44,246 nucleotides of DNA. Origin: Marisediminicola senii. GTDB taxonomy: Bacteria; Actinomycetota; Actinomycetes; Actinomycetales; Microbacteriaceae. The DNA lies in the NCBI RefSeq assembly GCF_011057645.1, contig NZ_JAALGE010000019.1, positions 1-44,246 on the forward strand, written 5' to 3'. Made by a program: the position numbers and the translations under genes. Shown here piece by piece: positions 32,292-40,460 of this stretch. The first letter of the stretch is position 1, and each line of letters starts with the position of its first letter. The notes beneath the pieces are model-generated. The model ran no database searches. It saw only the letters and a program-made list of their open reading frames with translations, and had not been told where the DNA came from.

Positions 32292-33890
32292 GTGAACGGA
32301 ACGTCGAACCAGTGGACTGGACCGTACCTCACGGTGGATGGCCGCGCGTTTCTGGTCGTCGGGGCCGAGGTCCACAACTCGAGTTCGAGCACGACACGAG
32401 CGATCGCCGCCTCCTTCGACGCCGTGCAGCGGCTGGGAGCCAACACCGTGCTCGCGCCCGTCGCGTGGGACCTGTTCGAACCCACCGAGGGGGTCTTCGA
32501 CACCCACCTGCTCGATGCGATGATCGAGGGCGCGCGCTCGCGCGGCCTCAAACTGATTCCCCTGTGGTTCGGTTCATACAAGAACGCCTCGTCGTCGTAC
32601 GTACCGGCGTGGGTCAAGCGCGACGCAGGGCGGTTCCCTCGCGCCGTTCTCGCCGACGGCCGGCACATCGAGCACCTCACCCCCTTCGCCGCGCAGTCCC
32701 GCGACGCCGACGCGCGCGCCTTCGCCACGATGATGCGCTGCATCGCCGAAGTCGACGCCGCGGGCAGCGTCATCGCGGTCCAGGTGGAGAACGAGATCGG
32801 CCTGCTCAGTGACTCTCGCGATCGAGGGCCACTCGCCGAGAAGCGGTACGGCGAACCAGTACCGGCATCGGTGATCGATGCCGTCGCAGGCGACAGACAC
32901 GCGCCGCTGCACGCCGGGTGGGTGGAGTGCGGAAGTCTCACCACGGGCACCTGGCAGGAGGTGTTTCCGGCGGGAGACCGGCTCGACGAGGCATTCATGG
33001 CAGCGGGCTTCGCGGCATACACGCAGGTCGTGGCTGCCGCCGGGCGGGCCGAACTCGACGTGCCCCTGTTCGTCAACGCCTGGCTCGATCGTGACAGCGT
33101 GCTCGATGGCCCCGTCGCCCTGGCTGGCGGCAAGCGACCGGGGCAGTACCCCAGCGGCGGCCCGGTGATGCCTGTTGCCGCCATCTGGGAGGCCCTCGCC
33201 CCCGACATCGATTTCATCGCTGCCGATGTCTACGTCGACGACGCCGAGCCCGTGTTTGCCGGGTACAAGGCGCGCCGTGGGCGGCTCTTCGTGCCCGAGC
33301 TCCGTGCGGATGCACCGGGCCTGCTGCAGATGTTCTCGGCAGTCGGGTCTCACGCTGCACTCGGCGTCTCGCCGTTCGGGGTCGACCACTATTGGCCGGA
33401 AGACCCCGAGGGCGGGTTGCTGTCCGACGCATTCCGGCTGCTTCGCGGCGCAGGTGCCGTGATCGCAAAACACCCCGACGCGCGCATTCGCGGCCTGCTT
33501 CTCGATGATGTGACGCCGTCTGCGCAGCTGCCGATCGGCGACATCAGGATGACCGTGCACAGCGCAGCTGAATCGGATCCCGCCTCCCCGACCCGCCCCG
33601 CGTACGGCCTGGTCATCGACGACGGTGACAACGCGGCCTGGGTCATCGGGCGCGGGTTCTGGATCACCCTCACGAGCGCAGACGGCCAGGCCGCGTCGCT
33701 GCTGTCTGCGACGGCCCTCGACCTCGAGGGGGATGACCTGGTGCCGGTCCTCCAACTCAACGGCGACGAGACGGCGTCGGGCACGCGCATCCCGTTCCCC
33801 TTCGCCGGGATCGGTCTCGTACCGGGCCGCCCGATCCCGACCCGCATCCCCGACACCGGCATCGTGCACATCGCCGCGTACGTCGTGTGA
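32292..33890 (+). CDS. Glycoside hydrolase family 35-like enzyme with DUF5597 C-terminus
   Basis: A 532-residue cytoplasmic beta-galactosidase-type (beta/alpha)8 enzyme. FLVVGAEVHNSSSS begins the barrel, GANTVLAPVAWDLFEPTEG is the GH35-type strand 2 region, and VQVENEIG gives the acid/base Glu168. RLFVPELR holds the probable nucleophile Glu336. The last 150 residues match DUF5597, found behind such barrels. GTG 32292 is selected because the earlier ATG 32250 adds an unrelated extension; its ribosome binding site is modest. It probably cleaves terminal beta-galactosides from oligosaccharides. It stands alone and is convergent with the sigma-factor gene. Confidence 0.85.
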   Translation: MNGTSNQWTGPYLTVDGRAFLVVGAEVHNSSSSTTRAIAASFDAVQRLGANTVLAPVAWDLFEPTEGVFDTHLLDAMIEGARSRGLKLIPLWFGSYKNASSSYVPAWVKRDAGRFPRAVLADGRHIEHLTPFAAQSRDADARAFATMMRCIAEVDAAGSVIAVQVENEIGLLSDSRDRGPLAEKRYGEPVPASVIDAVAGDRHAPLHAGWVECGSLTTGTWQEVFPAGDRLDEAFMAAGFAAYTQVVAAAGRAELDVPLFVNAWLDRDSVLDGPVALAGGKRPGQYPSGGPVMPVAAIWEALAPDIDFIAADVYVDDAEPVFAGYKARRGRLFVPELRADAPGLLQMFSAVGSHAALGVSPFGVDHYWPEDPEGGLLSDAFRLLRGAGAVIAKHPDARIRGLLLDDVTPSAQLPIGDIRMTVHSAAESDPASPTRPAYGLVIDDGDNAAWVIGRGFWITLTSADGQAASLLSATALDLEGDDLVPVLQLNGDETASGTRIPFPFAGIGLVPGRPIPTRIPDTGIVHIAAYVV

Positions 33891-33951
33891 GCCCGTGAAC
33901 TGATCGTCTCACGCCCGTAACTCCGCGGTGACGGTGAAATTTCGGCCCGCC

Positions 33952-35205
33952 TCAGCGAGCGACCCGCGCCTCCAGCAGGCGCCGCTCGGCGTCGTTCGCC
34001 GTGAGTTCCAGGGCGCGCAGGTCTTCGGCCATTGCCTCGTCCCGACGGCCGAGGTGTCGGAGCATCCGCGCGCGAACGGCGTGCCAGAGGTGGTATCCCG
34101 TGAGGGCTTGTCGGAGCGCATCCACCTCCTCCAGCGCCGCCTGCGGTCCGTCGACCTCAGCGAGCGCCACCGTGCGGTTCAGCCGTACGATCGGCGAGCG
34201 GTCGTACGCCAGCAGCATGTCGTAGAGCGTGAGCACCTGGAGCCAGTCGGTGTCGCCGCCGTCGCGCGTGTCGGAGTGGCATGCGGCGATCGCCGCGTGC
34301 AGCTGCCAGCGCCCCGGGCGTCGTAGCATCGCCGCCTTCCCGAGTACGGCCTGTCCCTCGGCGATCAGTCGGCCGTCCCATCGCGTCCGGTCCTGGTCGG
34401 CAAGCAGGATGAGCTCTCCGTCGACGGCGCGCGCCCCTTCGCGTGCCCGGTGGAACAGCAGCAGTGAGAGCAGTCCCTGCGCCTCTGCCTCGCGCGGCAG
34501 TTGGTGTGCGACCACGCGCGCGAGCCATAGGGCGTCATCGGCGAGGTCGCGGTCCGCAGCCGCATCTCCGCCTGCGATCAGGTGGGCCTCGCTGTACATC
34601 ACGGAGACGACGGTCAAAACGATGTCCAGGCGCGCAGCCCGCTCGGGTCCCTCGGGGATTCGCAGGGGGATGCCGGCGGCGCCGATCTTTCGCTTGGCCC
34701 GCACGATCCGCTGCGCGACCGTCGATTCCGGAGCCAGGGTGGCGCGCGCGATTTGCGCGGTCGTGAGACCGCAGATCGCACGGAGCGTCAGAGCGAGTTG
34801 CGCGTCCGGGGAGATAGCGGGGTGACAGCAGCCGAACAGGAGCGGCAGTCGCTCGTCGAGCTCGCGGGTGCCAATGAATGTTGCGGCCTCCGTCGGATCG
34901 GCGAGCAGGGCCAGCTTCTCGCGGTACCGTTTCTCGCGCCGAAGGCGGTCGAGGGCGTTGTTGCGGGCCGCCTGCGTCAGCCATCCCCCGGGATTGGGGG
35001 GCACCCCGCTCCTGCGCCACTGGCGCACGGCCTCCTCGATCGCGTCGGCGACCGACTCCTCTGCGAGGTCGAGGCTTCCGAGCCAACCCGTCAGCGCCGC
35101 AACGATCCGCCCGGACTCCTCGCGGATCACCCTCGCGAGAAGTCGATCGGATGCCGCGGCGCGGGTCCGCCCCGACTCCGCTGCCGCAGCATCCGTCTCG
35201 TTCAC
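33952..35205 (-). CDS. RNA polymerase sigma factor, ECF42 type
   Basis: A 417-residue ECF sigma factor with a long C-terminal extension. Region 2 covers LDLAEESVADAIEEAVRQW and GWLTQAARNNALDRLRREKR; region 4 covers LTTAQIARATLAPESTVAQRIVRAKRKI. After that lies a helical, TPR-like domain of about 200 residues with LLLFHRAREGARA and YDMLLAYDRSPIVRLNRTVALAEV, characteristic of the ECF42 (SigJ-like) group. ECF42 factors lack an anti-sigma factor and sit with DGPF/YCII proteins, exactly as here. GTG 35205 begins 14 bp after the upstream stop. The two promoters at 35606-35636 and 36118-36148 suggest autoregulation of the operon. The signal is unknown. Confidence 0.92.
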   Translation of the reverse strand: MNETDAAAAESGRTRAAASDRLLARVIREESGRIVAALTGWLGSLDLAEESVADAIEEAVRQWRRSGVPPNPGGWLTQAARNNALDRLRREKRYREKLALLADPTEAATFIGTRELDERLPLLFGCCHPAISPDAQLALTLRAICGLTTAQIARATLAPESTVAQRIVRAKRKIGAAGIPLRIPEGPERAARLDIVLTVVSVMYSEAHLIAGGDAAADRDLADDALWLARVVAHQLPREAEAQGLLSLLLFHRAREGARAVDGELILLADQDRTRWDGRLIAEGQAVLGKAAMLRRPGRWQLHAAIAACHSDTRDGGDTDWLQVLTLYDMLLAYDRSPIVRLNRTVALAEVDGPQAALEEVDALRQALTGYHLWHAVRARMLRHLGRRDEAMAEDLRALELTANDAERRLLEARVAR

Positions 35206-35219
35206 AGCTCGATGTATCG

Positions 35220-35570
35220 CTAGTAGACGATGATCGGGCGGATCTCGACCGAAACGCCGGGCAGCTCGAGCAGCGGCCACGTCTTCACGATGGCTATCGC
35301 CGCGTCGAGGTCGGGCACGTCGATCACCTGAAATCCGCCGATGGCCTCCTTCGCCTCCGAGAACGGCCCGTCGACCACGACCGGCGCGTCGCCGCCGTGG
35401 GTGACCGTGGTGGCGGTGGTGACCGGCTGCAGCTGCGCGCCGGACTCGGTCATCACCTCACGGTTCGTGCCGAACCAATCGTAGGTGCGGCGATAGACCT
35501 GCTCTAAGCGCTCAGGCGACACCGCTGCGTCGAGTTCGGGCGTGGTGGTGAACATGATGACGTACTTCAC
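35220..35570 (-). CDS. YCII-related DGPF protein
   Basis: A 116-residue ferredoxin-fold protein starting at GTG 35570, seven bases after a GGA purine site. VVVDGPFSEAKEAIGGFQVI contains the DGPF motif and the conserved helix. The family is the constant partner of ECF42 sigma factors and may act as enzyme or ligand sensor; no reaction is proven. It ends 14 bp before the sigma factor, so these two are cotranscribed. A promoter-like element matching that of the second DGPF gene precedes it. Confidence 0.88.
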   Translation of the reverse strand: MKYVIMFTTTPELDAAVSPERLEQVYRRTYDWFGTNREVMTESGAQLQPVTTATTVTHGGDAPVVVDGPFSEAKEAIGGFQVIDVPDLDAAIAIVKTWPLLELPGVSVEIRPIIVY

Positions 35571-35605
35571 GGTCGTGTCCTTTCGTCGTGGAAACCGTTG
35601 CATCC

Positions 35606-35636
35606 CTACAGCGAACGGGCAACCCCGGATTCGACA
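35606..35636 (-). promoter_or_regulatory. Putative ECF42-type promoter of the first DGPF gene
   Basis: On the minus strand TGTCGA (35631-35636), a 17-bp spacer and CGCTGTAG (35606-35613). The -35 agrees with the TGTCGA reported for ECF42-dependent promoters in Streptomyces, as I recall it. The same layout precedes the other DGPF gene. Confidence 0.65.
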
Positions 35637-35715
35637 CGAACCGCGGAATCCGCGTCGTAAGAGCAGGACACCCACCCGTAAGGCGGACGCGGTCGGCTCC
35701 TTTTGCGGAAAGCGA

Positions 35716-36069
35716 TCAGAGCTGGCCCGCTGACGGGTCGTGGAGCGGGCGAAGCTCGACGCCGCCGCCGGTGGCCGGGGCCAGCTTGGCGAGCTCGATT
35801 GCGTGGTCGAGGTCACGCGCCTCGACGGTGTAGTAGCCGAGGAAGGACTCCGTGGATTCGACGAACGGGCCATCCGTGACCGTGCCACCCCTGATGGTGA
35901 GGGCCATCGTCACCGGCTTGAGGGCCCCGCCGCCCGTGATGGACCCACCGTGCTCGACGACCCCCTTGGTGAACTCATTGTGCGCCTCGACTACCGCGCC
36001 CCACCCCTCGGGCGGCATGGTCTCGTAGAAGGCCGGGTCTTCGTAGATGAGGATCGCGTATTCGGACAT
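35716..36069 (-). CDS. YCII-related DGPF protein, second copy
   Basis: A 117-residue protein of the same family. VTDGPFVESTESFLGYYTVEA carries the DGPF motif. ATG 36069 is seven bases after AGGAGG, a strong site. It is the first gene of the DGPF-DGPF-sigma group, 145 bp before the next member. Sequence likeness to the first copy is limited outside the motif, so this is an old duplication or independent recruitment. Confidence 0.88.
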   Translation of the reverse strand: MSEYAILIYEDPAFYETMPPEGWGAVVEAHNEFTKGVVEHGGSITGGGALKPVTMALTIRGGTVTDGPFVESTESFLGYYTVEARDLDHAIELAKLAPATGGGVELRPLHDPSAGQL

Positions 36070-36117
36070 GGAACTACCTCCTGGATTCGCGGGCCGGCCA
36101 GTCCGGCGCCGTCACAA

Positions 36118-36148
36118 CTACAACGAACGGCCCGGCGCCAGATCGACA
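36118..36148 (-). promoter_or_regulatory. Putative ECF42-type promoter of the second DGPF gene
   Basis: On the minus strand TGTCGA (36143-36148), a 17-bp spacer ending in GTT, and CGTTGTAG (36118-36125). It differs from the copy at 35606-35636 by one base in the -10 octamer and has the same spacer length. It is about 48 bp from ATG 36069. Confidence 0.65.
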
Positions 36149-36259
36149 AGCGACCCGGATTTCGTCGCGGCTATTTCGCCGCGGTCGCACCTGACGCCCC
36201 GTCTCGCGGCAGGGATGGGGCCCACGGAGGGGGTTCGCGTCCACCCAGCCGTACAAACG

Positions 36260-36294
36260 AAAAAGACCCCACGATGAAACTGTGGGGTCTTTTT
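36260..36294. terminator. Intrinsic terminator
   Basis: AAAAAGACCCCAC, a nine-base loop, and GTGGGGTCTTTTT make a perfect 13-bp stem with A- and T-tracts on both sides, so it can act in both directions. It directly follows the tRNA 3' fragment on the minus strand, where a tRNA gene's own terminator would be. Confidence 0.85.
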
Positions 36295-36297
36295 CTT

Positions 36298-36322
36298 TGG
36301 TGCGCCCGGAGGGATTTGAACC
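36298..36322 (-). other. tRNA 3'-end fragment, probable attachment site of an integrated element
   Basis: Read on the minus strand, GGTTCAAATCC followed by CTCCGGGCGCACCA is the T-loop, 3' T-stem, acceptor strand and CCA of a tRNA; CGGGCGC fits a tRNA-Arg beginning GCGCCCG. Just 5' of it the sequence (CGATTTAA) cannot form the T-stem, and no cloverleaf exists upstream, so only the 3' end is present. That is the duplicated core left when an integrase uses a tRNA 3' end. The native-looking terminator on its other side marks the old chromosome, so the element should lie at higher coordinates. Confidence 0.7.
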
Positions 36323-36672
36323 TTAAATCGCGGTCAAGAACTGCAAGCGAGTGACGATGAAGGCCCCATTTTTCGGCAATCTAGGGTCACAAGCGCGTGT
36401 TTTGCCCAGCCCAGATCTCCGCCACGTGTGGGGTTTTTGTGGGGCTTGGGCAGCGAACGGTCAGTCGATGAGCGTGTAGTCGGTGCCGCTGATGGTTACG
36501 ATTTCGCGGCCGTCAAGTTGGACAGATTAGCTTCCGGCAGGTCACGCTATGGCTCGGTCGTCCTCTGCACATGCCAATTTCCGTTCCTTGCCGCACCTCG
36601 TCCTAGCCAGTAGTACTTCGGCTACGATCGGCCTTGTCCGTCGGAGCCCGGGAAACTATGTCAGGAAGATCG
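36323..36672. other. Gene-poor junction between tRNA fragment and LacI gene
   Basis: No convincing gene is seen. The stretch is less GC-rich than its left neighbours. Reading frames on either strand are short and match nothing I recognise; an integrase remnant could be present but is not demonstrable. The LacI promoter should lie near the right end. Confidence 0.4.
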
Positions 36673-37719
36673 ATGGTAGCTAAACCCGTGGGCATAGAAG
36701 ACGTTGCGCGGGCGGCATCCGTTTCCATAACGACGGTGTCGCATGCTCTCAATGGACGCGGCCAGGTGGCACCCTCGACTCGGGAGCGTGTTCAGCGTAT
36801 CGCTGTCGAAATGGGTTACGTTCCGAACCGCTTTGCTAGTGCCCTGCGCGGTCATCGGTCGAACATCCTCGGGTTCGTCTCAGACGACATCGCGACGACA
36901 CCGTTCGCGACGCGGGTGGTGTTGGGTGCGCAAGACGCTGCGTCCGAGCGTGGGCAGCTGCTGGTTGTTGTCAACAGTAATAGTGACAGCGCGATCGAGT
37001 CCCGGCAGATCTCGGGACTGCTCACGGCGCAGGTCGATGCCGTCGTGTACGCGCGGATGTTCCACCAAGGCGCAACAGTGCTCCCTCGCGAGCTAATGAA
37101 CATTCCGACCTCGCTGGTAGACACTTCCGACGACCGCGGCGTAATCCCATCCGTCACCCCTGATGAGAAACAGATCGGTCGGTTGGCGACCGAGACCCTG
37201 CTTGCAGCAGGCCACACGCGCATTGCCCACCTCACGGTATCGGCGACTGGCCGCGGTAGCGTCGGACGGATGGAGGGGTACACAAACGCCATGAAAGCGG
37301 CGGGTCTCGAACCACAGGTATTCACGGGAGGAGATCCGGGAACATCCGCCGCAGGGCGAATCGCTTTCGCGGCGATGCTCGAAGCCGGAGCACACGACGT
37401 CACGGCCGTCTTCAGCTTCAATGACCCGATGGCGATGGGGATCTATCAGGGTGCCGGTCTTGCCGGGATCGAGATTCCTGGTGACCTTTCCGTCATCAGT
37501 GTCGATGATTTCGAACCCGTCGCTGCGGCTTTGCTTCCCGGGCTGACGACGGTATCGCTCCCGCACTACGCCATGGGGTACTGGGGAGTCGAATCGGCAC
37601 TGGCACTGCTCGAATCGCCCAGCACGGCTGACCTCCCCCTGCAAACGCGTCTCGAGGGCACGCTGGTCACCCGCGGTTCGGTGACGACACCGCGCCGACG
37701 GTCATCATTGCTTCCGTAA
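36673..37719 (+). CDS. LacI family transcriptional regulator
   Basis: A 348-residue regulator. The N-terminal helix-turn-helix (GIEDVARAASVSITTVSHAL) and hinge (YVPNRFASALRG) lead into a periplasmic-binding-protein-like sugar domain ending in LISV-type strand VISVDDFEPVAA. ATG 36673 is chosen for the AGGAAG just upstream; in-frame TTG 36634 and ATG 36658 would add up to 13 residues. It is convergent with the GH32 gene, the two 3' ends overlapping by 15 bp. It probably represses the fructoside genes through the palindromes at 38972-39032. Confidence 0.92.
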   Translation: MVAKPVGIEDVARAASVSITTVSHALNGRGQVAPSTRERVQRIAVEMGYVPNRFASALRGHRSNILGFVSDDIATTPFATRVVLGAQDAASERGQLLVVVNSNSDSAIESRQISGLLTAQVDAVVYARMFHQGATVLPRELMNIPTSLVDTSDDRGVIPSVTPDEKQIGRLATETLLAAGHTRIAHLTVSATGRGSVGRMEGYTNAMKAAGLEPQVFTGGDPGTSAAGRIAFAAMLEAGAHDVTAVFSFNDPMAMGIYQGAGLAGIEIPGDLSVISVDDFEPVAAALLPGLTTVSLPHYAMGYWGVESALALLESPSTADLPLQTRLEGTLVTRGSVTTPRRRSSLLP

Positions 37720-38922
37720 CCCGCGAACCTTGATATCTGCCCCTTCCAGATGCCAGTCACCCTGGAGAGGGTCGATGGGGCAGGCGAAGACGCCTGCCCG
37801 TGACGACACCTCCAGGATGGGTCCGTCAAGGATTATGCGAATGTCCCCCTCCCACGGAAGCGTGTACTCGGCCCCGTCTACTCGGATGTGGAGGTCCGTG
37901 CCAATCTTGTCCAGAACGAGAATCTCGGTGTCGCGGCCCAGGATTCTCATAGTCGTGCGGGCATGGTCAGACCAGGACATGTCTGCCGCGGTTCCGGTTA
38001 CTGCGGTTTCGTCGTGGTACCGATCGAGGTCGGGGTGCGGGCTCAGAGACAGCTGATCCCCGTCGATGGCGACGACGTAAGGAACGGAATGCGCGCCCGT
38101 CCAACCGTCGCCGGATATTCCGCGAAGCCAGAACATGACGCAACTCCTGTCCTGTTGGTCGCGAAAAGCAGTGGCCGCGTAGGGTGATGGCCCGAAGCTC
38201 AGGCGCCCCCAGGTGCGAGGCGAGAAGACGCCCTCTTCGTAGCTGCCGAGTGCATACAGCACGTCGTGCAGCACGTCTTCGTTCCACACGGAGAGCAATA
38301 GGGCGTGTTGACCATCGACCTCGATGATCTGTGGGCACTCCCATATGGACCCGCTCCACACCGGATCCACCTCATCACCAAGACGAGCAATGACCGTGCT
38401 GCCTTCGCTCCAGGTCTCCCCGTCCCCGGATGAGTACCCCACCGCTCCGGCGGCCCCGTTCGCAAACCCGGCACCCACGAGCATGCGCCATCCTGAGCCG
38501 TCCGCAGTCACGACCGGGTCTCGAAAAGCCGTGACGCCGGTTCCCGTGGGTGCCGTCGCTACGACCGGCCCTTTCTTCCAGTGCAGCCAGTCCGGGTCTT
38601 CCGCGTAGGCGATGCGAATGCGCCCGATCGCTGGCTCACCCGCAGAGATGGAGGTGTAGAAGATGCGCGGCAGCCCGTCGTCCGCCACCATGACGGCCCC
38701 CGACCAGATGCCGTCATCGCCATCGCCCGGCGCCAGCGCTGGCGCCAATTCATGGAGCGAAAACAGGTCGTGCCCGCTCGCGTGGCCCCAATAACAGCCA
38801 AGATCCCAACTGGTCGATCCCGGAACGTACTGGAAGAACAGGTGATATCTGCCATCGGCATAGGTAACGCCATGCGGATCGTTGATCCAACCGGAGGCGG
38901 TGAAGTGGAACTCGGGTCTCAT
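37705..38922 (-). CDS. Glycoside hydrolase family 32 (fructosidase)
   Basis: A 405-residue five-bladed propeller enzyme that cleaves beta-fructosides such as sucrose, inulin or levan oligomers. The nucleophile is Asp15 in WINDPHG, the transition-state Asp is in FRDPVV, and the acid/base Glu in WECPQI. The C-terminal beta-sandwich is short (DLHIRVDGAEYTLPWEG onward), so the protein is at the low end of family length. No signal peptide is visible, so it acts on sugars imported by the divergent transporter. ATG 38922 follows GAGGAAG. It reads away from the ABC operon across a shared control region with two LacI-type operators. Confidence 0.93.
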   Translation of the reverse strand: MRPEFHFTASGWINDPHGVTYADGRYHLFFQYVPGSTSWDLGCYWGHASGHDLFSLHELAPALAPGDGDDGIWSGAVMVADDGLPRIFYTSISAGEPAIGRIRIAYAEDPDWLHWKKGPVVATAPTGTGVTAFRDPVVTADGSGWRMLVGAGFANGAAGAVGYSSGDGETWSEGSTVIARLGDEVDPVWSGSIWECPQIIEVDGQHALLLSVWNEDVLHDVLYALGSYEEGVFSPRTWGRLSFGPSPYAATAFRDQQDRSCVMFWLRGISGDGWTGAHSVPYVVAIDGDQLSLSPHPDLDRYHDETAVTGTAADMSWSDHARTTMRILGRDTEILVLDKIGTDLHIRVDGAEYTLPWEGDIRIILDGPILEVSSRAGVFACPIDPLQGDWHLEGADIKVRGLRKQ

Positions 38923-38971
38923 GGGCTTCCTCGAGGCGGAGTGTTGAACTGGCCGATCGTTACCTCGTCGT

Positions 38972-38991
38972 GACACAAATCGTTTTGTGTC
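38972..38991. promoter_or_regulatory. LacI-type operator 1
   Basis: GACACAAA-TCGT-TTTGTGTC has perfect 8-bp arms around a CG-containing centre, as expected for LacI/GalR proteins. It lies 50 bp before the GH32 start in the divergent control region. Confidence 0.75.
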
Positions 38992-39020
38992 GCGGCTACG
39001 TGTCACTACAGTCACTCTAA

Positions 39021-39032
39021 CAAAACGTTTTG
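39021..39032. promoter_or_regulatory. LacI-type operator 2
   Basis: CAAAACGTTTTG is a perfect 12-bp palindrome with a central CG. It lies 37 bp before the solute-binding protein start and 41 bp centre-to-centre... about four helical turns from operator 1, a spacing (about 45 bp) that would allow cooperative or looped binding over both promoters. Confidence 0.7.
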
Positions 39033-39068
39033 GGCGCTGGTGCCCACCGACGAGAGGATGGAGTAAAG

Positions 39069-40376
39069 ATGCTCCGACACCAAAAGGTTCGCGTGGCCAT
39101 TGCAAGCGCAGCCGTGCTGACGCTGGCCGGATGCACGGGTGCGAATGACGGCGCCAACGGCGGGGACGACGAGGTCACCATCATGGGTGCATTCACTGAC
39201 GCCCAGGCCGAGGCCTTCCAGGCCGATCTGGACAAGTGGTCCGAAACTTCGGGAGTTACCGTGACCTATGACGGGAATACCGACTTTCAGACAGCGGTGG
39301 TTGCACGAGCGACGGCGGGTAATCCGCCCGATATCGCCATCTACCCGCAACCGGGCGTCCTGAAGAGCCAGACGCAGTCGTTGTATCCACTGGAAGACTT
39401 GGGAATTGACGTCGACGCGATCACCGCGGATGAGGCAAACGGGCTTGGCACAATCGCTGAGGTAGACGGCAAGACCTATGGGCTCCCGTATTCCATCAAC
39501 GTGAAGTCCCTGGTTTGGTACAACCCGGCCGCTTTTGAGACCGCCGGTCTATCGGTGCCAACGACGGACGCTGAACTAACCGCGCTGCAACAGCAGATAA
39601 TCGACGGCGATCTCGGCTACCCCTGGTGCGTGGGGTTGGAATCGGGTGCTGGCACGGGATGGCCGGCAACAGACTGGTTGGAAGAGTACGTTCTGCGCTT
39701 TGGCGGTCTCGATGAGTACAACGCATGGATTGCTGGCGACCTGCTCTTCGACAGCCCGACCGTTACGCAAGCCGGCGACAAGGTTGCCGATGAACTGCTC
39801 GCGCCAGACAAGGTGAACGGAGGCGGTCCCGGTGCTGCCACCACGTCGTTCCAGTCAGCGGGCAACCAACTGTTTGCTTCGGGCAAGGACAGCGGACAGT
39901 GCTTCATGATGCGACAAGGCTCGTTCATCGCCGACTTCTTCCCCGACGACGTCAAGGCGCAGATCGCAGAGAACGACCTGACGAACGTCAACTTTTTTCA
40001 GCTGCCTTCCCCGGAAGGCACCGACGTGGCCATGCTCGGCGGCGGTGATTTGGTCGGGGCCTTCACGGACTCGGACGCCACCACGCAGGTCGTGGAATAC
40101 ATCACCGGAAAGGACTTCGGCACCAACGGTTACGCGAGCCAAGCCATTTTCCTCTCGCCGCACAACGACTTCGACACCTCGAATTACACGACCGAGTTCC
40201 AAAAGAACGCGCAGGAGCTGCTGAAGAATTCCACGGTGTTCGGATTCGACGCGTCAGACCAGATGCCGGGTGAAGTGGGAACCGGTACCGAATGGACCGA
40301 ACTCACCAGCTGGTTCACCGGTCAAAAGTCCATGGAACAGGCATTCCAAGACATCGACGCCTCCTGGCCCCGGTAG
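39069..40376 (+). CDS. Sugar ABC transporter solute-binding lipoprotein
   Basis: A 435-residue extracellular binding protein of the CUT1 class (family 1 solute-binding). The lipoprotein signal ends in LTLAGC with lipid-modified Cys22, followed by a flexible Asn/Gly/Asp linker. The mature part contains FQAVVARATAGNPPDIAIY-like text (here TAVVARATAGNPPDIAIY) and GLPYSINVKSLVWYNP, both typical. ATG 39069 is five bases after GGAG. It binds an oligosaccharide, probably a fructoside given the divergent GH32. It is followed by a strong hairpin and then two permeases. No ATPase gene is present, so a shared MsiK-like ATPase is expected elsewhere. Confidence 0.92.
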   Translation: MLRHQKVRVAIASAAVLTLAGCTGANDGANGGDDEVTIMGAFTDAQAEAFQADLDKWSETSGVTVTYDGNTDFQTAVVARATAGNPPDIAIYPQPGVLKSQTQSLYPLEDLGIDVDAITADEANGLGTIAEVDGKTYGLPYSINVKSLVWYNPAAFETAGLSVPTTDAELTALQQQIIDGDLGYPWCVGLESGAGTGWPATDWLEEYVLRFGGLDEYNAWIAGDLLFDSPTVTQAGDKVADELLAPDKVNGGGPGAATTSFQSAGNQLFASGKDSGQCFMMRQGSFIADFFPDDVKAQIAENDLTNVNFFQLPSPEGTDVAMLGGGDLVGAFTDSDATTQVVEYITGKDFGTNGYASQAIFLSPHNDFDTSNYTTEFQKNAQELLKNSTVFGFDASDQMPGEVGTGTEWTELTSWFTGQKSMEQAFQDIDASWPR

Positions 40377-40388
40377 CCACACCCTCAG

Positions 40389-40425
40389 TGCCTGTCGGGC
40401 AGGAGACATCTCCGCCCGACAGGCA
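40389..40425 (+). promoter_or_regulatory. Intercistronic hairpin between binding protein and permeases
   Basis: TGCCTGTCGGGC and GCCCGACAGGCA form a perfect 12-bp stem, and the loop itself pairs GGAGA with TCTCC. It starts 12 bp after the binding-protein stop. Such hairpins commonly stabilise the upstream message and reduce read-through, giving more binding protein than permease. Confidence 0.75.
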
Positions 40426-40460
40426 GTTTCCCCTCCCCACAACGACGTCAGGCGGTTTCG

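Noticed and set aside
31316-33217. 633-codon open frame on the minus strand
   Set aside because: It crosses the TetR, small hypothetical and GH35 genes in other frames and has no domain or ribosome binding site.
36298-36372. Complete tRNA gene on the minus strand
   Set aside because: The T-stem is unpaired on its 5' side and there is no anticodon arm, D arm or 5' acceptor strand upstream; only the 3' end exists.
36428-36613. 61-codon ORF on the plus strand
   Set aside because: No ribosome binding site, no recognisable family and mixed composition; more likely chance in the island junction.
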